Source of the DNA: Vitellaria paradoxa
Taxonomy: Eukaryota > Streptophyta > Magnoliopsida > Ericales > Sapotaceae
NCBI GenBank assembly: GCA_019916065.1
Contig: CM034238.1
Span: 37,539,375 to 37,603,374 of the forward strand
Direction of reading: 5' to 3'
Length of the DNA: 64,000 nt
A program made the position numbers and the translations under genes. The notes below the pieces were generated by a model. It searched no databases. It was not told the origin of the DNA and saw only the letters and a list, made by a program, of their open reading frames with translations. Shown here one piece after another: positions 21,922-33,610 of this stretch; position 1 is the first letter of the stretch, and each line of letters starts with the position of its first letter.

Positions 21922-23213
21922 TCAGTGCCGTGAATATATCAATGCAACTGATCTCAAAACTTCCCACTTTTCTCGGGAACAAACCATGTTGACTCCCAAT
22001 CGCATGCCCGCATTTGAACAGTAAAATGGATAAAATACTATTATGTGAGAAATAAATTATTAACACCCCTTTGAAATGATAGATTTAATTGAATTTAATT
22101 TCATTTAAATTCAAATAAAATTTTATAAATTGGATTTGATTTCATTTGAATTTTTATATCATTTGGAATATATCATTTGAAATACAATCCAAAGGAATAA
22201 AATTTGATAATAATTTCTTATTTTCTTAAGTATATGTGAATAAATTTATTCTCATATATCATATTTATCATATTTTTTATTTTATATTAGTATGGATAAT
22301 TTTAGTATTTCTCTTAAATCAAATCAATTTAATTTTTAAATTTAAAATGTGTTTAAAACATAAAATTTTGGTTGTGTTTGAGTGACAAAAAAGTATAAAA
22401 TATTGATGCAAAAGTGATATGTGCTGAAATTTAATTGAAATAAAATACAAAAAAGGGTAAAAATTAGTGAGTTTTGATAGATTTTGAACTTCAAATAGCC
22501 CATTTATTTATCAAATTAAATCAATTCTAAGGGATGATTGTTTCTTAACGAATCAGAAAAGTTTACACAAAAATGATGATAATGATATAAGTGATTTGAT
22601 AATAATATAACCGTAAGCGGTAACTCAACAAAAAAATCTTGAATTTACTTTCTAGTAATTACTATTTCAATTCTCCTAGAGATTTATCTGGTCATTAATT
22701 TTAGGCCCCATGAATTAATTCAGATGCGCGCAAATTAACCCGAGCACCATGAATTATCCCCCCTAAACAAAAGAAGAGAAGTGATAATGATACAAATGTA
22801 ACTAAAATATTTTAGTAAGCTTACATTTTCAAAATGATAAGTAGTATCACAGCAATTAAATTTCTATATTGAGAATTAAATTATGTGACTTTCTTATAAG
22901 CCAATCATTTTAAATAACTGAGAAATGTAATTATTATGTAAATATCATTGACATACTATTATTAAATATCTTTTAGGACGAAAATTGTAATAGAAAAATA
23001 TTTTTATTTACAAATGGGAAATAATATTTTTACTCCTATGTTATCTTTTCTCATTTCACATTATTCTTGTTGATTAAAACTACTGTTTAGTGGAAAAAAC
23101 TAATAAAGAAGTGCTAATATTCTTACCCTTAACAGGTGTACCAAATCATTCGAAAAGTTTCCATAAATTTCCGCAATACAGTTATTTTTACAATAATATC
23201 TCCAAAAGCCAAA
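21922..23213. other. Upstream region of peptide gene copy 1
   Basis: AT-rich DNA with no coding potential. It is conserved among all three units from about 22260 onward, because the unit 3 deletion ends there. Open frames at 23090-23312 lie upstream of the TATA box and are probably not expressed. Confidence 0.5.
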
Positions 23214-23225
23214 ACCCCCGGGGGT
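23214..23225. promoter_or_regulatory. 12-bp palindrome upstream of the TATA box, copy 1
   Basis: The perfect palindrome ACCCCCGGGGGT lies 32 bp upstream of the TATA box in otherwise AT-rich DNA. It is intact in units 1 and 2 but broken by one base in unit 3. A protein-binding role is only inferred. Confidence 0.35.
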
Positions 23226-23257
23226 GTGCAAAGCTTCATTGCTGCCCCGTCCAACGC

Positions 23258-23265
23258 TATAAATA
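23258..23265 (+). promoter_or_regulatory. TATA box of PIP-like gene copy 1
   Basis: TATAAATA stands 55 bp upstream of the first in-frame ATG. With transcription starting about 30 bp downstream, the 5' leader would be about 20-25 bases. That decides against starts further upstream. Confidence 0.7.
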
Positions 23266-23312
23266 TAAGTCACACCGTAGATGGAAACTCACTATATACA
23301 TCATCAAATTTT

Positions 23313-23609
23313 ATGACGTATAGCATGTATGAGATCACGAGCATGATGGCCGGAAGAAGTCTCCAATCTCTTACCATTTCCTTTCTTCTTCTTTCTCTCA
23401 TTTTGGGCTCTGCATTTCCAAATGCAGCGGCACGGCCACTGATCAGTGGCTCAGGGCTTCGTAATAGCTCTACTGGTACTGGAACTAAGATTGAACGTTT
23501 TCTCAGTGGAAAGTCTCTCATGAAGGGTTCGGGTCCAAGTCCTCCTGGTGAAGGACATCCTGGTCCTGGTAAAGGAAATGCATTCGTTCAAGGAAATGAT
23601 CACCCATAA
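23313..23609 (+). CDS. PIP/PIP-like secreted signalling peptide precursor, copy 1
   Basis: A 98-residue prepropeptide. Residues 11-40 form a signal peptide: Met-Met-Ala-Gly-Arg, then the hydrophobic core LTISFLLLSLILGSAF, then a small-residue cleavage region ending AAA before Arg41. The middle (41-70) is a variable pro-region rich in Ser, Thr and Gly. The C terminus holds SGPSPPGEGH at 73-82, matching the SGPSxxGxGH signature of PAMP-induced peptides (compare SGPSPRGRGH of Arabidopsis PIP1), then PGPGKGNAF and an acidic tail. PIP peptides are secreted and sensed by receptor kinases to amplify immunity or control root growth; that role is inferred from family. The start is the first ATG after the TATA box; ATG at 23343 or 23346 would give an equally good signal peptide. 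Lys87 is Glu in copy 2. No intron is needed. Confidence 0.8.
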   Translation: MTYSMYEITSMMAGRSLQSLTISFLLLSLILGSAFPNAAARPLISGSGLRNSSTGTGTKIERFLSGKSLMKGSGPSPPGEGHPGPGKGNAFVQGNDHP

Positions 23610-24204
23610 CTCAATATTGTACTCTTCTCAAGATATTATATATATATATAAATGAAAAGCTGATCCTTTTGTGTAATTATTTGGCAGTGTGGCCCACTGA
23701 TTCCTGAATTTCGCATTATCAAAACACAGGTGAAAGAAGATCAAAGGTTTTAGGATTCTTGGTGTAGGCACCAATTAGAGATGGGAAATGATATTCTTAT
23801 TAAGTTTCGTTTGAAACTTTAAATTTTATTAAAAAATTAAAAATTAGGCTATGCTTACACAGCATTGAGAAACCAAACAAAGCAATAGTCCTCTTGGACT
23901 ACCGAGATGGAATTCAATGTTTTCCAAATAACTTTCCGAAGCACAATATATATATATATATATGCACATTTGTCCAGTTCTGGCCCTCGTTTAAGTGCAG
24001 TTTCCTTTTCCAGTAGTTTGTTAGAGAAGCCTTCAAATTGACAATTTAACACAGGCAGTGACAAAGCAGTGCAATTGCAAAAGCAAAACCAATTTCCTTG
24101 AATGCGTGCAGGGACGCAGGGGGGTTGTGATTAACGTGCATAGGCTATGATCGGGGTAAAATTTTATTCCAAAATTTCTTTTTAGTAATAATCATGGTCA
24201 GAAG
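23610..24204. other. Downstream of peptide gene copy 1 and unit junction
   Basis: The 3' flank has a (TA)n near 23638-23650. The inferred junction between units 1 and 2 lies at 23845/23846. The 23846-24180 segment is less AT-rich and contains a minus-strand open frame that is longer in unit 2 (49223-49510). No product is recognised. Confidence 0.4.
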
Positions 24205-24570
24205 ATGGCAGTTATAGAAATGAGGATGCTAAGGTGGATGTGCGAGATTACAAGGAAAGATAGGATTAGGAACGAGGAGATTAAGGGTAAAATAGGAATA
24301 ACAATGATTGAAGATAAGATGAGAGAAAACCGATTAAAATAGTTTGGCCATGTTAGAAGGCGTCCACTGCAGGCACCTGTTAGAAGGTGTGAAAGTATAA
24401 AGATTGCTAAGAGTAAGAGAGGTAGAGGAAAACTCAAGAGAAGTTGGTAAGAAGCTATCAAACATGATCTTACCTACCTAGATTTATTGGAGGACATGGC
24501 CCTAAACAGATCCATTTAGCGTTGACAAATCCATATAGCCGACCCTACCAAAAGGCTTGGTTTGGTAACA
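24205..24570 (+). pseudogene. C-terminal remnant of RTE-type LINE reverse transcriptase, unit 2
   Basis: The frame starting at 24205 reads EMRMLRWMCEITRKDRIRN, then IEDKMRENRLK, stop, FGHVRRRPLQAPVRRCE, RGRGKLKRSW, stop, EAIKHDL, and ends HIADPTKRLG. This order of motifs is the extreme C terminus of plant RTE-type non-LTR retrotransposon polyproteins. Several in-frame stops (TAG, TAA, TAG, TGA) show it is dead. Only the 3' end is present, as expected for 5'-truncated LINE insertion. It lies at the left end of the unit. Confidence 0.85.
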
Positions 24571-25720
24571 ATATATGATCCAGCCATAGTTCAAACATAT
24601 CTTAAAAATTAAAAATAAATTAACAGCTCTAAAAACTTAAAAAAATAAAAATAAAAATAAAAATTATATACATACCTGAGCAAAACTTTAATAATTTTTT
24701 TATCTTTTTAATCTTGTGTTCTCACATTTTTTTTTCTCTTTTTATATGTATAACTACATGTGAATTTACTCGAGATTCTAGACATATTTCTAATTTTTTA
24801 TTGTCCCAGTAAGCATGTTACTAACTTTCATATATCTAGATGGTCATATATAATATATGATAGTGCAGCTCACTAGAAGTGTTGTGGATGATCCAACTCA
24901 AGTCCGGAATCCTGCCTTGACACTGGTGTTATGCCTGCCAAGAAACCTCTGATACTTAAGTTAGTAAAATAAGAAGATTGAGAACGTATTTCGGCAGAAT
25001 AACAGTAGAGTTTAGAATGTCTGTACCTCCTCTATGCATCAGAGGTGATGACATATATAAAGGGAGAGTGGACCTACTTGGGCTCTATACGTGTGAGCCA
25101 TATCGAACCTGAGTTCTTGTCGAATCAAACTGTGCCTCGTGTACTCACAAATCCTCATTTAGATATTTCATAATTAGTTACCCAAACCATTGTTGGGCAG
25201 TCAGCATGCTTATAGGCGGATATCACGGAGCATGTTGGAGGGTGGTTATACACGTGATTCTAGCCCGACCCTATCGATTGGTCAGGACGCCCAATTAGGA
25301 TGTATCCACCAGATCGATCGAGTTGGCCAAGTTTCGACTGATCGATTGGGTTGGTCACGTTCTCTCAACCGATCTCTCACTATCAGATGCCCCCGATTCC
25401 CTCAATCAGCAAAGAAGTCCGAGAGGAATCTATAATGGACGCGATCGGTCGGGTGGTACTTTTGATCGGGTGCCCCCGATTCCAAATGGGCTCTACAGAG
25501 TGATTGGGACGCGCCTTTATTACCTACGCGGCGCATTAACTGCAGAGGTACGGCGAAAGGCCACAGCCGTTTCGCCTCCCCTCCACGCGTCACAGCCACA
25601 TTGGGAGTTGTCAGAATATGTAGCGTCAATATTGGGGAGCCGTTAGATTGGTTTTTCCTGCCTTCGATCTAAGCTGTTGATTCTCAAAAATTAAAATTTA
25701 AAATATTTTTTTGTCAATGC

Positions 25721-25728
25721 TATATATA
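25721..25728 (+). promoter_or_regulatory. TATA box of the retroelement leader, unit 2
   Basis: TATATATA is followed by GGGGCGCTCGG, at the position equivalent to 514-521 in unit 1. Confidence 0.45.
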
Positions 25729-26090
25729 GGGGCGCTCGGTATTGATTTCCCTTTTACGCGTCCAAAATTTTGAAGTGTCCTTTACTGCTCCCTTTTTATC
25801 TTCGGTGCCATTTCTAACTGCCTTCTTGTCACCCTATTTGTCTTTCTGGAAGCTCTCTAAGCTTGTTTCAGGTAATAAACTTTTCTACGCAACTTTGCTT
25901 AGCCATTTCCCTCGTCTTTACTCTGATGTGGTGGGTGTTAGTTAGGAGTGCTTTCTTTTACTAAGAAAATCATAGGCTTCTGAACCCTATAGGATTCATA
26001 GGGAAACCTAGGTACTTTAGAGCTATCGTTGGTGGTCTAATCTTTTTATCGTATTCAGTTCGTTTATGTCGGTTGTCTTTGTTTTCAGAA

Positions 26091-27435
26091 ATGGAAAACA
26101 TCAAGAGAGTTAGTCTGTCGAGCTCTAGTAGCTTCGATAGCGACGGGCTCGTTTTTTGCCGTCAACGAAACCCCATTTTTGCTAGCGTAAGCGAAAATGA
26201 AAGAGATGACTGTATAGTTGACGCCTTCGAGCCAAGCGTAGAGGCCAAAAGGGCTCGTATAGTTACCGGTAAGGAGAAGGGCGTAGGATTCGAAGCGGAG
26301 GGGATAGGATCCACTATCTCGACCAAGAGAATACCAAAGATAATTTCAGTTTCCTGCTGACCTAACCCTTAGACAACCGGGGAGAGAGGATGCGGCATGC
26401 TCTTCGAGATCAAGAGAGATTGCCGTTTACGAGGGTGCCTTGGTAGGGGGATTGTGTTTCCCTCTGCCAAGGGTCGTTCGAGAGATTTTATCCCGACTGA
26501 GCTTAGCCCTGGGCGAGATCCCCCCGAACAACTGGAGGATCCTGATCGAGTGCACGATCTTCTGGAAAGCAGTCACCAAAGAAGATCTCATGGCCGACCT
26601 TTTCCTCCACTTCTATAAAGTTTGCTTCAAGTTGGTGGTATTTTTCCGTGAGGAAACGTGAATTCAATTTCGTGACAGGCATGCCGACCTCCCACAAAGG
26701 ATGGAAGGAGAGGTTCTTCTTCTTCTAGGGAAGTACATGGGAGTTCCAGCTATGGGAGTTTGACGAGGACAAAAGGTCCGAGTGCCTCGCCAAGGGGGTC
26801 ATCCCACTTTAAAGGGTACGTTTAGGTTCCTTTTCTTTTGATTACCCTTATTTTCTTTTTCAAAATCAAGCTGACAAGTCTAGTGTCTAGGATTCTAATC
26901 CCTCTTTCTATTTAATCAGCTCGAAAATAACCTCCGACCAGTCGAGAACCGGAGTTGATTGGTCAGGCAAAGAAGCATTCTGTTCAAGGTTCTCACTTTT
27001 TAATCACAATAAAGAATCTCGCTTTCCACCTGCTTGGTCTCGATCCGACTAAGGAGGCCTTGGCAGGCAAATGTAAGTAGAGTGAGTTTACGTTTTTATT
27101 CTGAGGATCACGTTTATCTGCGCGTTCTGAACTTAGTCTTTTCTTTTCTTTCTGTATACGGTTTTACTCCCAAAGAGCCCGATCAATTTGAGATGGCCTG
27201 TGATATGGGATATCTGAAAAGGATGAAAGAACAACCTACTAAGAAGGTGGGAGAGCAGGCCCCAGCTCCAAAAAGGGCCAGATCAACTAAACCCAACGTC
27301 CCTACGACAAAACCCACATCTCCTCGAGTACTAGTTGCCTCAACGAAGGACACTCCAGTGGAGGGTCGGGAGGTTTCTCACCAAACAAAAGAGCTGGAAA
27401 TCCTTCTTCAAATAAAAGATTGTAATTTATACTAA
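26091..27435 (+). pseudogene. Degenerate gag-like gene with introns (PF04195-like), unit 2
   Basis: It begins with ATG at 26091, two bases after the acceptor of the leader intron, and runs 89 residues (MENIKRVSLSSSSSFDSDG...) to a TGA at 26358-26360. A second frame (26440-26661) encodes PLPRVVREILSRL, IPPNNWRILIECTIFWKAV and LFLHFYKVCFKLVVFF; after a frameshift it continues as NFVTGMPTSHKGWKERFFF. These match the conserved core of PF04195 proteins as I know it. Further on, FYLLGLDPTKEALAGK joins FTPKEPDQFEMA if a small intron (AAAT|GTAAGT to CTGTAT, acceptor AG lost here but present as CTGTAG in unit 3) is removed. The 27172-27435 part is basic (MKEQPTKK, APAPKRARSTK). It is not functional as read. 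Confidence 0.5.
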
Positions 27436-27923
27436 TTAATTCTTTTTATAGATTTTTTGACAAGCAGGCATACAATTACTATTTCAATTATTATAAAAAA
27501 TTTAATAAATTAAAATAAAAGTGATTATTATAAAAAATAATCATTATTCTGCTTGAATACTTGGATTAATACTTATAATTTTATTTAAAAGATAAACAAT
27601 TGCAGGTAGAGTTTTTTAAAAAAAAAAATCTATTTACAACTCATGAATTATTTTCATATTATAAAAGTTAAGAATAACTTATTCTCTTTAAAATATTTTA
27701 AAAATTATTTATATCATAAAAGGTTAAATTATACGGATAAATTATTGTTTTTTAATAAACAGATGGATATTGTTACTTAAATTTTGAAAAGTTTATAATA
27801 AATGAATTTTTATTATAATATTTTAATTATATTGATAAATTTTATTTTTAAATATTTTTTACAGTACAAAATGTATATATATATATATATCAAAATAGGA
27901 AAATCAATATAACAAAAAATTTA

Positions 27924-28417
27924 GGTGGCATTTAGTTTACTTTTGTGTTTTCTATTTTCTGTTTTTGTTTTATGCGTTAAAAATCTTAGAACGAAAAATT
28001 AAAAAATACTTTATTCTTCTTATTTTGAGATTTTCCTTATTTTTTATTAAAAACTCTCAAAATGAGTTTTTATCATTTTTTATTTGATGAGTAAACTCAT
28101 TTTAAGTTTTTAAAAATAAATTTTGAAAACACAAGTAACCAAATAAATTTTGAGCTGTTTTTCTTATTTTCAAAAACACAAATCTTACTTTGAGATTTTC
28201 TTTATTTTTTATTAAAAACTCTCAAAATGACTTTTTATCATTTTTTATTTTATGAGTAAACTCATTTTCAGTTTTCAAAAATAAAATTTGAAAACACAAG
28301 CAACCAAATGAATTTTGAGCTGTTTTCCTTATTTTCAAAAGTATAAAATGAAAAATAAGATCAAAACAGAAAACAGAAAATAAAAACAAAAAATAGAAAA
28401 ACAAACCAAATCACCCC
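27924..28417. mobile_element. PIF/Harbinger-like MITE A, unit 2
   Basis: A 494-bp copy orthologous to 2470-2963, with TTA at 27921-27923 and 28418-28420 and the same internal tandem duplication. Confidence 0.6.
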
Positions 28418-29112
28418 TTAACTTCTAAAAGAAATGTCAAATTTATTAAATAAATCATAAATATATATTTTTTTTTCTAAAAACTCAATTTGAATATTTT
28501 ATTATAGGAAATATATTTAAAATATATATAAAAAATTGGGAAATTTATAAAAATGTAAATTTACCTACAAGCCGTGGTATTTCAGCAAGAAAAAGTTTTA
28601 CGTACGTGCGCATGCTTTTAATTTGGATTTGTTTGATAAGATTAGAGTAAGTTATCCAAACAATGTGGAACCAATGGATGATTTGTTTGGCTTTGGTTTT
28701 ACATGATTAGATTATGTTATCCTAACAAATGTTGAATTAATGTAACGAAGACGTAACTTTGTCTGATAGGTAATAGTTACGTGCAAAATTACGAAGGCCG
28801 CATTAACATGTGTGCGGTCACATGATCAGATGTGCATCATCGTTTGGTTACAACAAGCATTGTGCTCTTTTATTTTTCTTTTTTTTTTTTAAATTTTTGG
28901 CCTTATATATTTTTTTACCAAAATTTAATTTTCTTTTTAAAAACTATAATCATTAAACATATTAATCACATTCGTTAAAAAAAAATAATAAAAAAATTGA
29001 CGTCCGTTTATATAATAACAATAATTAACTTTTTCGGTGTTTTATATCTAAACGGATAGCTTTTACTAAAGCAAATGTAAATTTTATTTATTTATTTATT
29101 TTTGCTTTAATG

Positions 29113-29287
29113 AAGGAGAGTTTTGGCGCAACGGTATGAGTTGCTGCAGTGTAACATGAGGTCACATGTTCGAATCGTGGAAAAAGTTTCTTGAAAATGC
29201 AAAGTAAAACTGCGTAGAGTAGACCCTTAGTCCGACCCTTCCCTGAACCCCGCGCAAGGCAGGAATTTCATGCACCGGGCTATCCTT
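29113..29287 (+). mobile_element. Au SINE, unit 2
   Basis: A 175-bp copy orthologous to 3657-3831. Here the start reads GAGTTTTGGCGCAACGGTA, closer to the usual Au form. Direct repeats ending CTTTAATG flank both sides. Confidence 0.88.
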
Positions 29288-29346
29288 TTATTTATTTTTG
29301 CTTTAATGCGCCTGAAAGTAACATTTCTAAAAAAATAAAAAACTTA

Positions 29347-29659
29347 TGTGGCATTTAGTTTAATTTTTTATTTTCTGTTTTATACTCAAAACAAGAAAAT
29401 AAAAGATGTTTTATTTTTCTTATTTTGAGATTTTTTTTTTTGTTTTAAGTTGAAAACGCTCAAAATAACTTTTGGTCATTTTTTATTTTATGTGTAAATT
29501 CATTTTCTGTTTTTAAAACAAATTTTAAAAATACAAGTGACCAAATGCATTGTACCTATTTCTTGTTTTTAAAAGGACAAAATAACAAATGCATTTAAAA
29601 CAGAAAATTAAAAATAAAAATAAAAAAACAAAAAATAGAAAAGCAAACCAAATGAGCCG
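29347..29659. mobile_element. PIF/Harbinger-like MITE B, unit 2
   Basis: A 313-bp copy orthologous to 3891-4205. TTA flanks lie at 29344-29346 and 29660-29662. The right terminal repeat has one changed base (GAGCCG). Confidence 0.55.
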
Positions 29660-30195
29660 TTAAATTTTAGTGAAAAAAACTATATAAAATAAAAAAGATT
29701 AAAAAAAAAAACTAAAAATCAAAACTTTCATAACCCTTAAAATTAAGGAAAAGAGGAACAGCCAGAAAGCTTGGCTAGGTCCTGTTAAAATACCCTCTCA
29801 AAGCATCGATGTCAAATGTGTACATGGGGTTTCTGTTTCATTATCTTGTCAAACCGAGGATACTAATAAATAGACCAAAATTTGCTGTCTTCTCTTAGTT
29901 AATTTGAGAAGTACGTGCACAGGCAACCAAATAGACCATTCCACGGTCAAGGTATATGAAATTGATCAAATATTTGTTTTCGAAACAACATTTAATAGGC
30001 GTAATTCACCACAATTTTAATTTAAGTGTAAGCATTAATATTCAATGATGTTATACTAAATTTTAAATTATTAATACACTTTTGTTATATTTGAAATTTA
30101 ACAATCCTTTCGAAAATTGATTTGATCGTATTATTAACGATATGACATATTAAAATAAAATTTGATATAATATTATATATATTGAAAGTTGATTT

Positions 30196-30983
30196 TGTTG
30201 GCAATATTAGTCAAATCCGTCACTGTTTTTGGAGAATAAATAAAAAAAATCAGAAATAAAACTTACAATTTTCAGTGAAATTTAGATGTATTTTGATCAA
30301 GCCTAGTATTAAACACTATCTCCTTAAGACTGAATTCGTCCCCCACAAGGCTTCTAGTTTTAACGGACGTCAGTCTCCCAGAATAGAATGATCACACATA
30401 CATACAAAAGGAAGCGACAATTTGTGTGTTCTTGCGAACCAAACTTTGCTTGTAATCTTTGTACGCAAAAAATGAATTTTCTTAAGCAAAAGAATTTTGT
30501 ATGTAATATTTTTAATGAAAAAAATCTAACCATTTTTTATGCAATGATTAATGTTTAAATAATTAGCCATTAGTCATGTCTATTGGAAGAATAGACACAA
30601 CCATTCATGAAGAGGGGCATCTGTTCATAAAACAGACATGTCTGTCAAAAAAGGAACACTCCAAAACGACGTAATTTTGGAGATAATAATTTGACCGGGC
30701 TAATAATTAGAGTAAGTTAATGGGCCAAAGAATTATTTAAGCCCAAAATCCATTATAACATTAATTAAGCTCAAAATTTATTCTGGCCCACTGTGGTCCT
30801 CACTTTGAAGCCAATTTTTATTTACATAATTCATGGTTTTGGACATGTGAATACATGAAATTAATATTTCTTACATTATTATATTAATTCCACATTTGAT
30901 CCATAATTAATAATATATGGACCTCACATAAATATTGGCTTTAAAGTCAATAAAACTCATAGTTAAAACCATGAATTCCAACA
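30196..30983 (-). repeat. 3' LTR of copia element, unit 2
   Basis: A 788-bp LTR starting TGTTGGCAATATT and ending TTCCAACA. The C-rich strip next to it (polypurine tract on the minus strand) is interrupted by T here. Confidence 0.9.
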
Positions 30984-32782
30984 ATCCTCCACATGAATGA
31001 AATGGCTGAAATGCAAATGCAGACTCGACATAGAGTACAAATGGAAAGTTACCGCATTAGGATAGGTAGCTTTTGGCTTTGAACCTTCCCAAGTGAGATA
31101 TTATCGGGTTGATTTGCTAACTAGTGAACTTGATGTCTTGAACTGTTCAGGTTTTGTATAAACTAACACTACTAGAAAAAAAGCTGATTATCAACTGACC
31201 ATTACCAACCGAATATAATCGGTTGGTAAATACGAACCGACTGCCAACACATTACCAAACGATGTAAAAATTGCTAAAATTTAGATAATTATCAACTCCT
31301 TATTGACTGATCCAATTCAGTTGCTAAATTTTCGATTGGTAATCGGTTGGTAATTAGTTATTATATTGGTAGGAAACTTTTTACCAACCGATCAACTGCT
31401 TATAACTAGTTGGTACATATTTCAGTTGGTAATCAGTTGGTAATCTAGCGGGAAGATTTTTCCCACCAAATTACCAATGGATTACCCATTGAATAGTGTA
31501 GTTGTTAGATATTTCGGTTGGTTCTTTAATTGGTAATTTGATGGTTAAATTATTACCAACCGCATTACCAACTGTAATGTTCGGCTGGTCATGTAATCAC
31601 TTGATGGGCAAATTAATACCAACCGCATTGCCAACTTGTAGGTTAGTTAGTAATTTATTTAGTTAGTATTTAGTTGGTATTCCGTTCGTAATTTGATAGC
31701 AATGTATCGTGAATATGTTTAGTAACCCAATTATCAACCGACGGTATCCTTTATTAATTTATTTGATTGGTTATCAGTTGGTAATCCATTGGTAATGAAG
31801 TGTAAATATATTTACCAACTGCATTAACCATGGCCTTTAGCGGTTGGTAATGTAGTCAGTTAGTAATCTGGTGGTAATCCGTTAGTAATCAAGCAGAAAA
31901 AGTGTACTAACCAAAATACCAACTGGATTTTTCGGTTGGGAATCTATTGGTAATCGGTTGGTAATATATTAGGAATATATATACCAACAGAATAATGTAT
32001 TCTATTGGTAATCAATTAGTAATCTAGCAAGAATATATTTACCAACCAAATTAACGATTGAGCTTATCGGCTAGTAATATAATCATTTGGCAATCAGTTG
32101 GTAATCCAATGTGAAAATATTTTACCAACGTACTTACTGACGGAATGGTTTGGTTGATAATGTCATTGGTTGGTATTTGGTTGGTAATAGGGTGAGAAAA
32201 TATTTTTACCAACCAAATTACCAACTAATTATCAACTAATTACCAACCAAAAATTTTACAATTTGCATTGAACATTAAAAAAAAAAGAAATTTCTAATTT
32301 CAATATTTTTATAATTAATTTTATATTAAGAAATATTTGTAATTAATTATATATATTTATATATGGCATGAAATTGTTTCATGATTTATTTGGTTCATGT
32401 GATACAACCTTTAGATAAGTAAATTCATGCGTTTTTTGATAACATGGTATGGTTCATACATATTGGGTTCGGTGTTTATATATATATATATTATATGTAT
32501 GGTTTATACATATTGCATATAATTTAATTGACTAGGAGGAAAAGATTTTATACAATTTATATTGGTAATATTAAATTTTCATATTAATGAATTAGTGATC
32601 AATGCATGTTAGGATTATAATTGTTTAAGACACAAGGTTTAGGGTATATGATTTTCAAAATCGGACAAGTTTAGGTAATCAAATCGTTTATGGATTCTAA
32701 AATTTACTTCCATTTTTTTAATCTTTTTCCCTGTATATATTTTTTGCTGTAAGAATTCGTGTGTAAACGCCTAAGTTAGTAA

Positions 32783-33610
32783 GGTCCCGTTTGGTAATAT
32801 TTCCGTTTTCTATTTTTCTGTTTATGTTTTGAAAATTTTGTAAACTCGCAACAAAAACATGTTTGATAAACCTGTTTACATTTTTTTGTTTACAAAAAAA
32901 AAATGAAAACAAAAATAAAAAAACGTAAACAGAAAAATTATATTTTCACTCTGATTTTCTTTTTTGTTGCCAATATTTTGTCAATTTTAAAACTTTGTCT
33001 ATTTTTGTAACATTAAATAAAAATAAATTATTTTATTCAAATATTTTTTTAAAGTAAGTTATTCTAATAAATAATATAATTAAATTCAAAATATTAATTA
33101 AATAAATTAGTTAATATTATTTTTAATAAATAATAAAACTAAATTAATTAATTTAATTTAATAATTAATTGTTGCTAAATTATCTGAAATAAATATCATA
33201 ATTAATTTATTTAATGTAATAATTAAATTAATTTATATAAAATTATCGAACCTAAGAGCTTAAGGTAGTAAAGCTTAAAAATCGAAAGAAAACCCAGTGT
33301 ATAAGTGATATGTAACAAAATTTAGACAAGAACGAAAAAAAAGTTATTTTTTTAATTAATACTAACTAGTTACTAAAATGTTAACATTTTAATTTTTTTG
33401 TTAATTTAATATTTTTACCCTTTTAAAGCTTAAACAATTTTTAAAACAAAAAAATAAATTTAATAATTTAAGAAAAAAAGTTAAAAAGGTAAGTGACTAG
33501 TTTTTTTGACTAAAGTTATCTTAATTATAAAAAAAAAATTATTTGCCAAAAGAAAAAGGTCAAAAAAATTGTTTGTAAATTTTAGTTGATTTTGCCAACT
33601 AAACACCACC
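32783..33610. mobile_element. Candidate PIF/Harbinger-like MITE inside the CACTA element, unit 2
   Basis: An 828-bp copy orthologous to 7313-8142, with TAA at 32780-32782 and 33611-33613. Confidence 0.45.

Larger units (their letters stand above)
1..23845 (+). repeat. Tandem segmental duplication, unit 1 (left end outside window)
   Basis: Base 1 of the window matches base 25206 and base 50574, and the match then runs collinearly through the whole unit with scattered substitutions and indels. The right edge is placed where the third unit stops matching, equivalent to 23845 here. The unit carries a gag remnant, MITEs, an Au SINE, a copia element with nested CACTA, a hAT MITE and a PIP-like peptide gene. 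Private changes include a 257-bp deletion at 1996/1997 and a long GA tract at 17009. The collinearity is read directly; the boundary is inferred. Confidence 0.85.
24880..27460 (+). mobile_element. Gypsy-type retroelement remnant (LTR/leader plus gag), unit 2
   Basis: The same remnant as at 1-1996 but with its left part and last gag exon visible. It includes an LTR-like stretch from about 24880 (left edge uncertain; TGTTGTGGATGATCC is a possible start), a TATA box at 25721-25728, a leader intron at 25872-26088 and gag segments to 27435. No pol domain and no second LTR are seen. Base composition is clearly GC-richer than the AT-rich flank beginning near 27460. Confidence 0.55.
27461..30190. other. 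AT-rich stretch hosting two MITEs and a SINE, unit 2
   Basis: Outside the listed elements (27924-28417, 29113-29287, 29347-29659) this is AT-rich DNA without coding potential, including a (TA)n at about 27871-27890. Confidence 0.6.

Noticed and set aside
23136..23312. Longer upstream start for the peptide gene (157 residues in copies 1 and 2, 185 in copy 3).
   Set aside because: The extension begins upstream of the TATA box, has no signal-peptide character and differs between copies because of the 17-bp duplication.
23270..23521. Minus-strand frame of 83 codons opposite the peptide gene, conserved in all copies.
   Set aside because: It is the shadow of the constrained plus-strand frame; no minus-strand promoter or family features.
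23313..23609. CEP-family assignment of the peptide.
   Set aside because: The tail contains GxGH as CEPs do, but the spacing and the SGPS start match PIP peptides, and the CEP-type FRPTxPG segment is absent. CEP remains a weak alternative.
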